Part shown: one piece after another, positions 46,044-56,699 of the stretch | Layout: the number at the start of each line of letters is the position of its first letter | Numbering within the stretch: the first letter of the stretch is position 1 | Assembly (NCBI GenBank): GCA_023014365.1 | Contig: JAEBUN010000022.1 | Location: forward strand, 62,001-126,000 | Length of the DNA stretch: 64,000 nucleotides | Source: Lepiota brunneoincarnata | Lineage: Eukaryota; Basidiomycota; Agaricomycetes; Agaricales; Agaricaceae | Reading direction: 5' to 3' | Made by a program: the position numbers and the translations under genes | The notes under the pieces: generated by a model | What the model was told of the DNA's origin: nothing | The model's input: only the letters and a program-made list of their open reading frames with translations | Databases searched by the model: none

Positions 46044-47533
46044 CATCCAGGGTGCGCAGAGAGATGGCGAGAGGGGGCAGCGACATTGAACTGGACGAAG
46101 CCTCTGTGGATAATCCACCAGAGGGCCCGCCAACGGGGATACCTGATGAGGGTTCTGCGGAAAATCTGGCAGAGCACTTGTCAGTTGGATTGCACAATGA
46201 CGCAATGGAAATCATGTGTCTTGGCACTGGAGTGGCCAAGGGAGAGGCCGGCGGAGGAGTTGGTTCGCGGGGTGGAGAGTATGGTGGAGGAGGAGTCCTT
46301 GCCACACCTACCTGATGATTTCCGCAAGCTCCTCGAGCTCCTCGCCCTCCTCTAGCCCTCCTAGTATGCAGTGCTGGTGGTTCCCATTGAGGCAGGAGGT
46401 TGCAACGCGCTGGTAGGCGAATAGTGAGACCTAAAAGCAGAGAAAAACATGAGTGATGACAATGAGAATGGGGGAAAAATGCGACTTACGTTGCACGATT
46501 GAAGGAGAAGACACGTTTCCTGGAGCCATAAGGGCGCTCCTTGGCTCAGTATAGTCTGAAGACAGTGTTAGCAAGACAAGGACAACAGTAAAGCGAACAT
46601 TGCTTACTAGAGGAAGAATCTGAATCTTCATCATGATGAGCTCTCTTGTTGCTGCGCATATTTCTGTCCATTGTTGCTGTGGGCGGGCATAGAAGACTGG
46701 AAGTTGAGATGAAAATAGACAAGTGAGAAGTAAGAGGGAGAACGAAAGAGAGGAAACGAGACCTTGGGACTTTTAAAAAGACCCAATAACAAGATAAAAA
46801 TTTAGGCTATAGCAACAAGAAGTTGATCTATACATTTAAACTTGGTGACATGACATCATCTTGGAATAAGCTTAGCGAAAGTATGCTACTCTTGAAGCTG
46901 GTGAACGTTCTAGAACATAGAGCATATCAGAGAGACTCAGATACTGCGAATTTGAAGGAGATAATGACTGAGGACAGTCAGCAATTGGTTAGGGGGAGAT
47001 GATACACCGATTTCATGCCTATACATGAATTCCATACTCCGGAACGATTCTCTACATAGAATCATTGGCTATATCATTAAAGAACCCTATAGAGGATTGG
47101 TACTATGTCCCGTAGTAGCCAGTTCGACCAAACTGAGGATATTTGAGCCTCGGAAGTGTTCAAACCAGCTCATTATCACTAAGCTTAGTGAACCAAGCTA
47201 TCAGAATGCTCTCCAGAGGGATTCCGGACTTTACATAGCCTATCGAGTATACTCCAGTTGCATCAAGGGACCTTATGGGCAGTTTTCTGATGAACTCGGA
47301 TTCATTGGAACCTAAAGAATGTACATAGCGGCTGTCGCAGGGGTATTACGCCCATAGCAAGCCCAATAATGATGACCAGACCATGGAACGGAACGTCCAA
47401 CGTTTGGGAGGTGACACTCGATGCCCAAAACCCTAGACATATCAAAGACTCATAATTAATGAGTGCTTTGTGGGTCCCGGCACCTTGGCATACTGCCTGA
47501 CTGAGATTAATTACAACGGATCAAGGGATTGTA

Positions 47534-48778
47534 CAGTAGGGTAACAAAAGTTTTGCGAAAACAACAAAGACAAACAATGCATTAATCATTAAAAATATTC
47601 ACTACACTACCACAACTGCATCTAAAATTATGATAATATTTTGAATGGTGGCCCTTGGCCTCATAGACTGCTTGAGCATGATTGGGCATGCTCTTGACCA
47701 GGTCATTAATATAATTTAAATCAATCATTGTCCAATCCTCCTGAATTGCCTCCCAAAGTTTGTCAAGGTTTTTGGGGATTTCTGGTCAGTCATTTATTCT
47801 GACTTTGATGTATTTCCATACATATTCAATGGACCAACATCTGGTGACTGAACTGGATGTGGAAGTTGATTGGGGAGATGAGAATTGCAGAATTGTTGGG
47901 TGACCTTTGCATGGTAAATTAGAGCTCCACCTTCCATCACTGCTACCTACCCCCTCTCCTCCAATAAATTCCCAAAAAAATCCTACAATGGTCCACTAAG
48001 GACTAGGCTAACATAATTTGCATCAGTCCTTGTATCCTTGGGTATATAAACCAGTGGAATGAGTTTTCTGTGTGCCATATACCCCCATATTATAAGACTC
48101 TGTCTTCCAGACTTGAAAGTAGGGGTTAAACACCTTTCTGTGTACCTCTCACCAGGTCTCCTCCATACCCAAACCATCTTTGAACCTAATCCAATCTCCA
48201 CAGAAGCCTCATCTGTCTAGATTACATGTTTCCAGTCCTCCTCTATCCACCTCCAATGTTCCCTTGCCCATACCATCCTGGCTTTGACATGGGAGGGCTT
48301 AAGAAATAGTTTCTTTGCAGCAATGTATTTACTAAGACCCAATTGATACCTAATAGTACACCAGATAGTGTGGGGATGAGCAGGGGAGTCAAAGGAAGTG
48401 TTTCTTGAGTGGGTGATCTTGTAGGGAGTTTGGGGTCTCTTTCTCTCCAGCACAATTTTGATGTGTTACATTGCCCTGTCATTCAATAAGGAAGGTCTCC
48501 CAGACCTAGGAGCATCCTCATAATGATCCTGCTCCTTGTGCCTATGGATAACCCACTAGATGGTGGAAATGTTGACTCTGAAGAAATCAGTAATTTTACA
48601 AGCAGGAATACACCCCTGATGCTTTGTACATATCAGGGAGCATAGTTCAGAGACAGTATTCTTCTTTCCAGATATTTTTGGCATGTAAGATATAGTTGTT
48701 GATTAATAGGAATTTTTTTCGTTTGTTGTTAAATGAGGTCATGTGACAAATTTTCGCAAAACTTTTGCTACCCTACTG
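47534..48778 (-). mobile_element. Tc1/mariner DNA transposon (1245 bp)
   Basis: Terminal inverted repeats of 28 bp with one mismatch (CAGTAGGGTA... at both ends, reaching GCGAAAA) and a TA duplication (47532-47533, 48779-48780). The empty site is seen in the other C LTRs (TTGTACATACGCC). Confidence 0.93.
47582..48684 (-). pseudogene. Tc1/mariner transposase
   Basis: ATG 48684 (MPKISGKKNT). Helix-turn-helix N-terminus with GRPSLLNDR, a catalytic region with TDEAS (about 48190), QSPD near 47840 and, after a shift near 47830, IEYVWKYIK. It ends at TAA 47584-47582. It carries several stops, and the second catalytic Asp region reads EGGALIYHA, where Gly occupies the usual Asp position. Inactive. 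Confidence 0.85.
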
Positions 48779-49546
48779 TACATACGCCATACATTCTGAT
48801 CATAATTGATCCAGAGGTTTAACGTGCTCGCATGGATGCAGAATAATGCAGACAAGCACAGAACATGTCTGGCTGGATTGCCATTTGTCAATCAGAGAAA
48901 AACCCATAACCCAGGGCAAGGTAGAAATGCTGCCGAACCTTCCAAAATATTCTGCAGTACCTGTAACAATTAAGCTTATTGTTTTCTATTTCATATTTAC
49001 TATCTCTCGCATGTATCTAAACAATATAAATATGGTCGCACTTGTTCGTGGAGAAGCAAGAGGTCTCACCCCCACTTCCACACGCAAGTCTGCAAGCCAT
49101 GATCAAGAACGGTTTCAGAGGACTATTTAGTGTGCATCATTAAGTGTGATTTCTTCGGTCGTTGACCAACCCAGAGACAGAGACAGAGAACAGAGTCCAG
49201 AGTTTAGAGTTTCAGAGTGCTAGAGACAGAGACAGAGACAGAGAACAGAGTTCAGAGACCAGAGACCAGAGACTAGAGACCCCGCACTTTGAATTGACAG
49301 GGATTGTCCTTTCATTGTTGCACTGTACGGCTAAGATAACTTCAACGGCTGTTTGTTAACCTCTAAAAACACTATTCTCTTGAATTTCGCTGTCAGAATG
49401 CACCCCCAGAACACCCTAAAAGACAAAACTGTTTATTATCTATCTAATACTACTTGTATTAACTTAAGCTTATCGAATTTCAACTAAGCTTAGTGAGAAC
49501 AAGCAATTTATCTATATTAAAACCCATGAAAGTTTCCACCTTTTCA

Positions 49547-50552
49547 GTGTAGTGAAGTACTTAGCTCCTTTGAGTTTATCCATGATTGAAGAGATCATGG
49601 GGATTGGATAGGCATTTTTGACAGTGTGATTGTTTAGATAATGATAGTCTTGGCAGGGTTGGAGGTCTCCTCCTTTCTTGGCAACAAAGAAGAATGGTGA
49701 TGCCATAGGGGATTTTGAGGGGTGGATGTACCCTTTCCAGAGGTTTTTGTCTATGAATTCTTTTAGCACTTTTTCTTCGGCAGGTGCCACTTGGTAAGGT
49801 TTCATTGATTTTGCTTTGAATGTCAGCTTTAGTTCAATTTTGTGATCAAATGTTCTTGATGGTGGGAATCGTTCGGAGGCTTTTTTGTTGAATATTCTGG
49901 CCCATCAGGCAAATCTTCAAGGGATTTTGGGTGGTTTCTTGTTTGATTCCAGTTGTTTTCCTTTTTGGTTTGCCAATTTTGTCGGGTTATATTGCTCATT
50001 GTGGAGCATTGTGGTGTGTGTAGCTTTGGCATTTACTTCTAATGGGGTTAGAAGCACCGGGTTCATTTCTCTTTCTCAAAAGAAGGTGTCAAGGTCAACA
50101 TTTGAAAGGTTGACATATTCTTCTGGGTTATCCTTGGATTGAGAGGTTTTTCCAGCCATTATGTCCATGGTGATGGAGTTGAGTTTGATAGGTTGTCATA
50201 GGGTTCTGAGGAATTTTGAGAAGTCTTTGTGGTCAATTTGGGGTTTCCAAGAGAATGTCTTGGTTTTTCAGTTGATGTCAGGGTTGTATTGTTCCAACCA
50301 GGGAAATCCAATGATGAGGTCTTTCTCACCGGTGTTTGTGACATATGCTTCTAGCATGCAATCTCTTCCATTGATGATGGTTCTGATTTTGATATATTCA
50401 TGGATCTTGCCATGTTGATTGTCAGTTCCATCAACATTGCTGAGAGGGATTGGTTGGTCCAGCCATTCAGTTTGATAACCATGTCATTCAACGACTTTAT
50501 GGGAGATAAAGTTCCCTTGGGCTCCTGAGTCTATCAGGGCAGTGATGGCCAT
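49547..50552 (-). pseudogene. A3 protease and RT N-terminal part
   Basis: Protease from ATG 50552, then linker and the RT fingers ([13 protein letters not shown] from 49805) up to GAKYF, cut at 49546 by C2. It continues at 26577. Stops are mostly TGA. Confidence 0.83.
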
Positions 50553-50699
50553 GGGTTTTGATGTCCATTCACTCCAAATCTTGATGGGTAGGAATAGGAA
50601 TCATTTATTCAGGGAAAGTCATAATTGTACAGAGTTTATTGAGAAATTGTCCTTCTGGGAGTGAGAGTACATAATGTCCCTCTGAGTTCTGGAATGTGC

Positions 50700-51989
50700 A
50701 GGGGCACATTGATCAATAGTGTTCCATTTTAAAAATCCTGGAATGGATGCATCTCTGGATCCTCAGCTATTAAGAGTGGAGTTCTTGTTGTAGTTTGGGG
50801 TCGAGTTTGTCAACCATTTGGCGCATCTGAGATGCAACTTCTGCAACAGCAAGGGAGTACTTGCATTGTTGGGATTTAAAGCCAGAATTAGGCTTATTTC
50901 CTTGAAAAGGGAGGCAATTCGGATTTCTGGCTGGGTGTGGTGGATTGGTATGCATCCCTGGGAAGCATCTAGTGGGTGGTGGGTGTGGGCATTTGCTAAC
51001 CCAATGATTGTTTGCTCCACATCAGAGGCATTCTTGCTTTTGGTAAGCTTTCATTTGTTGTTCCATGACAACTGCATCTATCTCCAATGATTCTTGTGTG
51101 GGGTCTTCTTCAGTGTATTCCGATTGTGGGATTGTGGGGTAAGGATCTTCATATCCTTCTTCTATTATGGCATGGTCTATCTCCATGGCATGTGGGTCTC
51201 ATGGTGTGAAATGTGGAGCGTTACTCCTTTGGTAAAATTGTGCATATAGCATGTTGTTGTTAGGATGGCTTGGTCTATGATTGGGTTGATATTGGTTCCT
51301 TTGGGGGAATGTGTTCCTGAGGGTGCCCTAGAGAGCATTGATTCAGCGGAAATTGTTGTTGAGTTTGTTTGCTCAGGTATACCAAGTGGTGATAGTTGTT
51401 GGAGGATTCTCTGATTCATTGATTTTCATAGCAATACAGTGGTCAATTGCCTTGTGATATAGATCGATGAGTGCACAATCTTCAGTGAGTCTGGATTGGT
51501 GGACGAGTTCTTTGAACTGGGCATTGAACTCAGTCATTGGTTTACCTGCTTGATGCAGGGTTTGAAGTTTGGGATGTGTGTACACATGTTCATCTGCCAG
51601 GGTGAAGTTAGTTCTGAGTTGGGCAGTGAAATTGTCCCAAGTCTCCATGGCTATGGGTTGCCCTGCTTGGGTTTGGGCATTCCTCTCATGGAGGTATTGT
51701 CTGGCCCATACTCAGGCATCTCCTGATTGCATTGTCAAGAGGATGAATAAGGTCCTGGCAAGATTGGTGTTGTAAGTGGTTGCATTAATGAGCATGTAAA
51801 CTTTGCATTGGAAGATCCAGTCTTCAAATAGCCTTCTGGTTCCATCAAAGGCGATGGGTTTGAGGAGTTTCAACTCCTTTGGGGTTTGTACAGTGGCCAT
51901 TTGTAGTTGTCTGGGCAGTGGTGATTGCAGAGGTGGCATGGGGGGTGCTGGTAGGGCTAAGGATTGCGTGCCAGGTTTTGATTCATTAT
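50700..51989 (-). pseudogene. A3 gag, main part
   Basis: Capsid core (about 51890-51373, with the shared TGA after WYT at 51373), a knuckle region near 51020, and the QELHS end. A small segment of gag (52302-52340) follows the F solo LTR. CpG-poor compared with A2. Confidence 0.83.
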
Positions 51990-52301
51990 TGTAAGGGGAC
52001 TATACCCCCTTACGCAAGGTACGTCTAGGGGTCTGTGGTTGGGTATCCGTGCTCGGCCTCTCTAGCCGATGCCCGATGCCTAAGCCCGGCCTCGGCCTTC
52101 GGCCACCCCCATCCCCGAGTCTAACCCACGTGCGACTGACATTGTTTGTATATTGTTTGCGTACGTTATGTTCTAGTAGCTACGTAGTGTTTGGCTACCC
52201 GGTCTGTGCGCAGGCCTCTATGTATATAAGTAGTGTGGGTGTCGATTGTATTCGCCACCCAAATATCAACTTGGTTCCGGTGCTCTTAACTTCCCCTAAC
52301 A
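51990..52301 (+). repeat. Solo LTR, family F (312 bp)
   Basis: TGTAAGGGG to CCCCTAACA with a perfect ATTAT duplication (51985-51989, 52302-52306). Nearly identical to 16338-16648, which points to recent activity of a family whose full element is not in the window. Confidence 0.88.
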
Positions 52302-52340
52302 ATTATTGTCTGTGATGTAGATGTCTGAATCGTTGAAATG

Positions 52341-54171
52341 CAGATTACTTTACAAGATCAAAAACAAAGTTTGTTAACAGGTTTGCTAATTCCAACTTAA
52401 TAAGTTTGTGGGGGAGAGGTTGTCACAGATCTCCAGAAATATATTCAATTTTAGTGTTTTTAGGGTCTTGGTAAGTTATTCTCTTAGTCTCCAACTAGAC
52501 AGACAGTTGTCCTATTTGAATACAATGGGAACTTTGATGGTTGTTACTATATAATATGTTAACTAATATCTTTACAATTTGATAAGTCAGGCAAAATGCA
52601 AGGTTTCACAATCAGTGAACCTCTGTAGACCTAGCAGACAACGTGTTCTAACAGGCCCTAGTGTACTACATCCTTTTCTCTTGACAATACTGTAAATTTA
52701 TACTACCCAGCGAGACAGGCTTTTGACAAGCTCCTGCAGTAAGTGTCCTTAAACTAGTAGGCCTAGTGGACAGTGTTATCTAACAGGCCCTAGCACACTA
52801 CAGCTTCTGAACAAGGCAATAAAACTTTATACTACTCAGCAAGACAGGCTTCTAGCAAGCTCCTGCAGTAAGTATCTTTAAACTAGATAGACCTAGTGGA
52901 CAGCATTTTCAACAGGCCCTAGCATACTATGTTCGCTTCTCAATTAAACAACTTTACAATTCAATGGTATACTTCTGAGGTAAGGCCTCTAAGAGGAACC
53001 CAAAGAAATGGAATTTAGTGAACTTTCTACTTAAGAACAGAAGAGTCGTAGCAACTTGTATTCAGTTCTTGAGTCAAGCAGAAGGGTCTGTCAATATCTC
53101 AATTGTTTCAAAGGGTCTGGTTTTAAAGAGTATAACTCTTTAAGTCTCTGGTGGTCTATGACCAAAGAAAATCATGTAAAATTGCTTTATATTCCTATCC
53201 TAATTGGCCATACAATCAGGGGGGGGGAATAGGCAAGTGGTTTCTTGCCCCCCATGTAATTTACAGACGAGTTTTTATAACAATATACAATTGACTTATG
53301 GGCATACCTGAAACAAGCCTTCAGCTTCATCATTTGATTGTCTCTTCATCATTTAGGAGCATCATTCTAGGAGTTCCAATATCAGTGACATAATTTGCTC
53401 TCAGGAACTTGCTCCCTAAGTGCCTGGTTATTTATATCACAGCCAGTTGGGTTAGCAAGTTTACTTGCTAACTCTTATCTAAGGGTTTTTATCTTTTTCT
53501 TGGATTCTCCACACCCAGGTTATCAACCCTAATGTCCTAAAAGTCCACTTCCATAGCCTTCAGGCAGTAAACTAATAGTAGAATTTAATTAGCTTGTTTC
53601 ATTCTTATCAATCTCTATTTTCTAGTCCATCATTTCTGGTCTCTTTTGTTACTATGAAGGAGCATCCATCCCTGAGTACCCTCTTGGATACCTCCATCCA
53701 ATCTTTTATCTTTCAATACCATCAAAGCTGTTCCAAGGGGACATTCTTGTCAGGGCATTAGCTAATCCCTTCATTCTTTTGTCAAGATTCACTCCCAGAC
53801 CTGTTATTATGACTAGGTACCATCCAGATGACATAGGTGTTGTGACTTGTCTGCTTTCTAGGGCAGAGGCAAGGAAATGGGTCTTTTGTGCAGTCATGAG
53901 TATCTTAACTAATATCCTAGTTAACACGATATCAGATACAATGCTTGGATACATTCATACCAGAGTCATTCTTCCATAGCCTTATCACTAATAAGTTAGT
54001 TAACATCACTTTTACTTGTCTGGGTGTTCTGGTTCTGTTTCTGAGATGTCTGCCTTCACATATTTTAGATAGTATTCTAATCTCTCACACCCCAGTGTCT
54101 GACCATGGCCATATACTGATATTATTTGGTAACAGAGAGTTAGTTACTTAATTAGCTAGTGATTTCACAAA
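52341..54171. mobile_element. Unclassified 1.83-kb AT-rich insertion in A3 gag
   Basis: Flanked by TGAAATG (52334-52340, 54172-54178) and absent from A1 and A2. No ORF I can support. No clear terminal inverted repeat. Starts CAGATTACTTTAC. Contains three copies of a unit of about 130 bp, and a G9 run near 53220. Possibly a non-autonomous DNA element (an 8-bp hAT-type duplication with one change cannot be excluded) or a long LTR. Confidence 0.5.
52625..52965. repeat. Tandem repeat, about 130 bp x 2.6
   Basis: Units share AACAGGCCCTAG, ACAGGCTT and AGCTCCTGCAGTAAGT landmarks at about 52650, 52785 and 52912. They lie inside the unclassified insertion. Confidence 0.7.
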
Positions 54172-54632
54172 TGAAATGATTTTGCAGCGCAACATTGTTG
54201 TCTACTTGGGATTTTTCCTTCGTTGAGTTCAACAAAAGCTTCATGTCTTGCAAGGAGGTTTTCTTCAGAACCTGTGAGTTCTCTTGGTTGTTGTATGGCA
54301 TATTGGAGTCTTTCAAGTTTGTGAGGAGCAAGTTGGTTTGCAAATATGTCTTGTTTTTCTTGTTCTTCATGTTGTCTTTGTCTTTCAGCTAATATGGCAG
54401 AGACACTTGATGATGTTGGGGTTCTTGTGATGATTTGGGTAGATGTTGATGCACATGGAGTAGGTGAATTGAATGGGGATGGAGGATAGAATGGCAACGG
54501 TGTCTGAGTGGGTCGTGGTGTGGGATTTCTTCTTGGATCAGGGTTTTGGATTCCTGGTCCTAAGATTCTGCTTCTCAATTTGGGAGGAGGGGGTGATGGA
54601 GTTTCTTGGGCTGAGAACTTCTTTGGAGGCAT
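54172..54632 (-). pseudogene. A3 gag N-terminus
   Basis: ATG 54632 (MPPKKFSAQE), Pro-rich then charged helix, open until the insertion at 54171. It shows the intact start that A1 has lost. Confidence 0.83.
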
Positions 54633-54644
54633 GGTGGCAGTTGT

Positions 54645-54974
54645 CTAGCAATCTATTATTACTAGAAGGATGAAAAATTGGGTGGCAATTATGGATATTC
54701 CTGAATACAGGTTCCACGATCTGACAACACAGCAGTGGCAAGGGCACATGATGCATTCGAGTTCTAGGGTGATTATTTGATAGGCGATGAGGGTGGTGGT
54801 GGAGGTAAAGATGAAAATGAGTAAGTAAGCCAGGTCTTCTGGCAGGGAGAGGTTGAGGGACATAGCGATGGCTACACAGAGGGGTGGTTTTCTTTTGTAC
54901 ATTGTTTTGAATGACCAGAGTACCTCAACGTGTTTAGTATGTTGGCAGAGCAGAGCAGAGTGGAGGGCAAGCAA
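54645..54974 (-). CDS. A3 ORF0: hydrophobic leader ORF
   Basis: A 109-codon open frame in the gag frame, ending in TAG four codons before gag ATG 54632. Two hydrophobic stretches and CPCHCC. An internal ATG precedes YKRKPP. No stop inside, unlike A1. Confidence 0.5.
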   Translation of the reverse strand: MLALHSALLCQHTKHVEVLWSFKTMYKRKPPLCVAIAMSLNLSLPEDLAYLLIFIFTSTTTLIAYQIITLELECIMCPCHCCVVRSWNLYSGISIIATQFFILLVIIDC

Positions 54975-55013
54975 GCGATAAGCAGCAGAGTATCTTAGTG
55001 TTTTGTTACCCAG

Positions 55014-55395
55014 GTTAGGGGTTCACTCTTGAGTAGCACAGTGTTTGAGGTAAGATGTCTATACAGACTTGGTCTTGTCCTACTAGGCATGACTTGGAGA
55101 CAATGGAGCATTATAGTCCAGCCAGTTTAAGGGCAAAGAGGTATAGGAGGCAAGAACTGTATAACACTAAGATAAGGATACATAGTAATGTACTGTATCC
55201 TTATATAATACTAAGTGTGGCTATGCTCCTACTATAAGTGGATGGACCTGAGTAATTATGAGTCAGAGATAAGACAATGAGGCATAAGCTAAATATAGTC
55301 CTTCTGATGTACACTACTGATTGTTTCATAGTGACATTTGACATGAGAGAGTAAACTAAACATAACCATCCTTCTGATATAGAATTCTGATAACA
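55014..55395 (-). repeat. 5' LTR of A3 (382 bp)
   Basis: TGTTACCCAGG to CTGATAACA, followed by GGTAT. The PBS on its left (ATCTTAGTGTT, about 55002-55012) is the self-priming type. Confidence 0.85.
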
Positions 55396-56640
55396 GGTAT
55401 GATAACAGGCAGGGTAGGAGGGCTTGGGGATTGCTCAGGGTAAACTCATCAGTGGGTGGAATGTACCTGTTGGGGTCAGTTAGTAACTGGGGGCAGCTGT
55501 ACCAGATCAGGGATCTGTAAGGGGACACCCCAAACACCCCAGCAACACTCCCAACACACTGTATATTCCCCCTTTTAAACACCTAAGTCCCATGCACAGT
55601 CCAAACACCCTGGATGTCCCCTCATTGACCAGATGAACCTTTTCCTTCACTCTCCACACTTTCCTCAACCTCCTTCTGCCCTCCTTTATTCCTGTAGATC
55701 CTAGACAGCCACCCTCACTCCTCACATTGGTTTCAACCATGATTGCCCTTTGTGTACCACCCGGACACCACAGCCAAGTTTGGTTCAACCTCTATTGATT
55801 ATTTAAGTCATATATATACATAGTTTCACCTGCAGGGGTTTCTCTATCCTATTCTCTTAGGATACCCCTGCAGGTATGTGCCCTGTACTTAACTCACAGA
55901 TTAATAAGACTTAGGATACCCCTGCAGTGTCCCCTCAGCTCCCCCTAAGCTGTCAAGGCCCCCCCCAGGTCGCCCTAACAGGATCATGGGCATAATCCAT
56001 ATACTGGTTGTGGAGCTGCAATGCTTGGTGAAAATTCAGCAGAAGGTGGGGTTGGTCCATAGGTGGTTGAACATATTTTGGTTTGTGATTTTGACTTGTT
56101 CAACACTTTGTTCAAGGCCACATAGGCAGAGGAGGTTTTCACAGAGTTGGAAGAAGCCATCATGCACTTCTTGTGATACTGGTGGTGTTGATGTGATAAA
56201 AAGTGAAAAGACAAGGGTAGAGGCGCTGTCAACCTCATTAAGATAGTTGCTAATGGAAGTGACTAGCAGGGGAGTGGAGATGGTGGTGGGTTTCTCAGCA
56301 ATGGGTGGAATGGGGCTGGGGGAGTGGTCTGTCATGGTATGTGTAATGGGGTGTTTTCAGTGGTATTAAGGGCACTTTCAATGAGGAACTGGTAGAGGAT
56401 GCAGTTGGGGTTGGGTTGGGTGAATGAGGACCTGGTAATCCCATTGGACGACGGAGGTGGGGTAGAAATAAGAGCAGACTCAGATGGGAGTGAACAGACA
56501 GAGGGGGGCATTGTGCTGTTAAATGGGGTGGTGCAGTTTACTTTCAGTAGGGATGTCAATGGGAATGGTGTGGTTTGTTCGAGGCTTTAAGAGAAGGATG
56601 GACAACAGGCATGTTCTCATCATTTTGGTTGAGGTTGTGA
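55396..56640 (-). pseudogene. D ORF3, N-terminal part
   Basis: Minus-strand frames from about 56640 down encode a Pro/Thr/Ser-rich leader, then a helical region (VSQEVHDGFFQLCENLLCL near 56170) like the middle of A ORF3. Interrupted by the E solo LTR at 55516-55980 and by A3 at 55395; it continues at 5643. Confidence 0.55.
55516..55980 (-). repeat. Solo LTR, family E (465 bp)
   Basis: TGTAAGGGGACACC to CGCCCTAACA with a perfect GGATC duplication (55511-55515, 55981-55985). Inverse orientation of 59083-59603. A short minus ORF inside is not conserved. Confidence 0.82.
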
Positions 56641-56699
56641 AGCCACTTATACTCCAATAGGAGTTCTACAGCATCTCCTTCATCAGTTATTTCTGATGC

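Larger units (their letters stand above)
36803..46671 (-). pseudogene. Antisense Cys-cluster gene of element C (split by B)
   Basis: ATG 46671. Exons 46671-46608, 46555-46490, 46430-46044 continuing at 38208-38098 across the B insertion, 38041-37435, 37377-37200 and 37137-36803, all with GT-AG junctions and mostly compatible phases. The protein is Pro/Ser-rich, then has a cysteine cluster (CPSCTACKLEC, then KKCCSCNFYNYPC) and a helical C-terminus ending LESILEDLN. Defects are a 1-nt loss near 37995, a TGA near 37534 and the B insertion. Position, strand and domain order match the antisense gene in B. A DNA-binding zinc cluster is plausible but inferred. Confidence 0.65.
26758..49492. repeat. 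Dispersed palindrome TAAGCTTA throughout element C
   Basis: Exact copies start at 26758, 27302, 27741, 27761, 28252, 29703, 29775, 30932, 31053, 31429, 32638, 33178, 33231, 33424, 33589, 34343, 34802, 35078, 35666, 36267, 38089, 46867, 47180, 48971, 49465 and 49485. C1 has them at 175, 1114, 1428, 1973, 2467 and 2487. The extended form is CRCTAAGCTTAGYG. None was seen in B, A, D or K. Coding copies occur in two different reading frames, so the DNA rather than the peptide is conserved. Confidence 0.85.
26578..49546 (+). mobile_element. Giant Ty3/gypsy element C, copy C2
   Basis: LTRs at 26578-27822 and 47000-49546 (the latter interrupted), PBS, gag, protease, RT, RNase H, integrase, then a region of about 4.4 kb with two antisense spliced genes before the 3' LTR. 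Net length after removing B and the mariner is about 13.9 kb. It sits inside the RT gene of A3. Flanks GCAT and GTGT fit a 4-bp duplication GCGT decayed on opposite strands. Partial copy C1 shows the same antisense region next to an LTR. Confidence 0.85.
47000..49546 (+). repeat. 3' LTR of C2, interrupted by a mariner
   Basis: Starts TGATACACCG after GGTTAGGGGGAGA and ends CCACCTTTTCA. About 1300 bp once 47534-48778 and one TA are removed. Carries TAAGCTTA at 47180, 48971, 49465 and 49485. Confidence 0.88.
5644..55395 (-). mobile_element. Ty3/gypsy element A, copy A3 (inserted in D)
   Basis: LTRs at 5644-6035 and 55014-55395 share orientation and are flanked by GGTAC (5639-5643) and GGTAT (55396-55400). 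The body is split by A1, C2, a family-F solo LTR and two unclassified inserts; without them about 8.1 kb remains, equal to A2. Gene order: ORF0, gag, protease, RT, RNase H, integrase, chromodomain, ORF3, ORF4. Confidence 0.82.

Noticed and set aside
52620..52965. Possible CRISPR-like or satellite array
   Set aside because: Only 2.6 long, imperfect units with no spacers; an ordinary tandem repeat.
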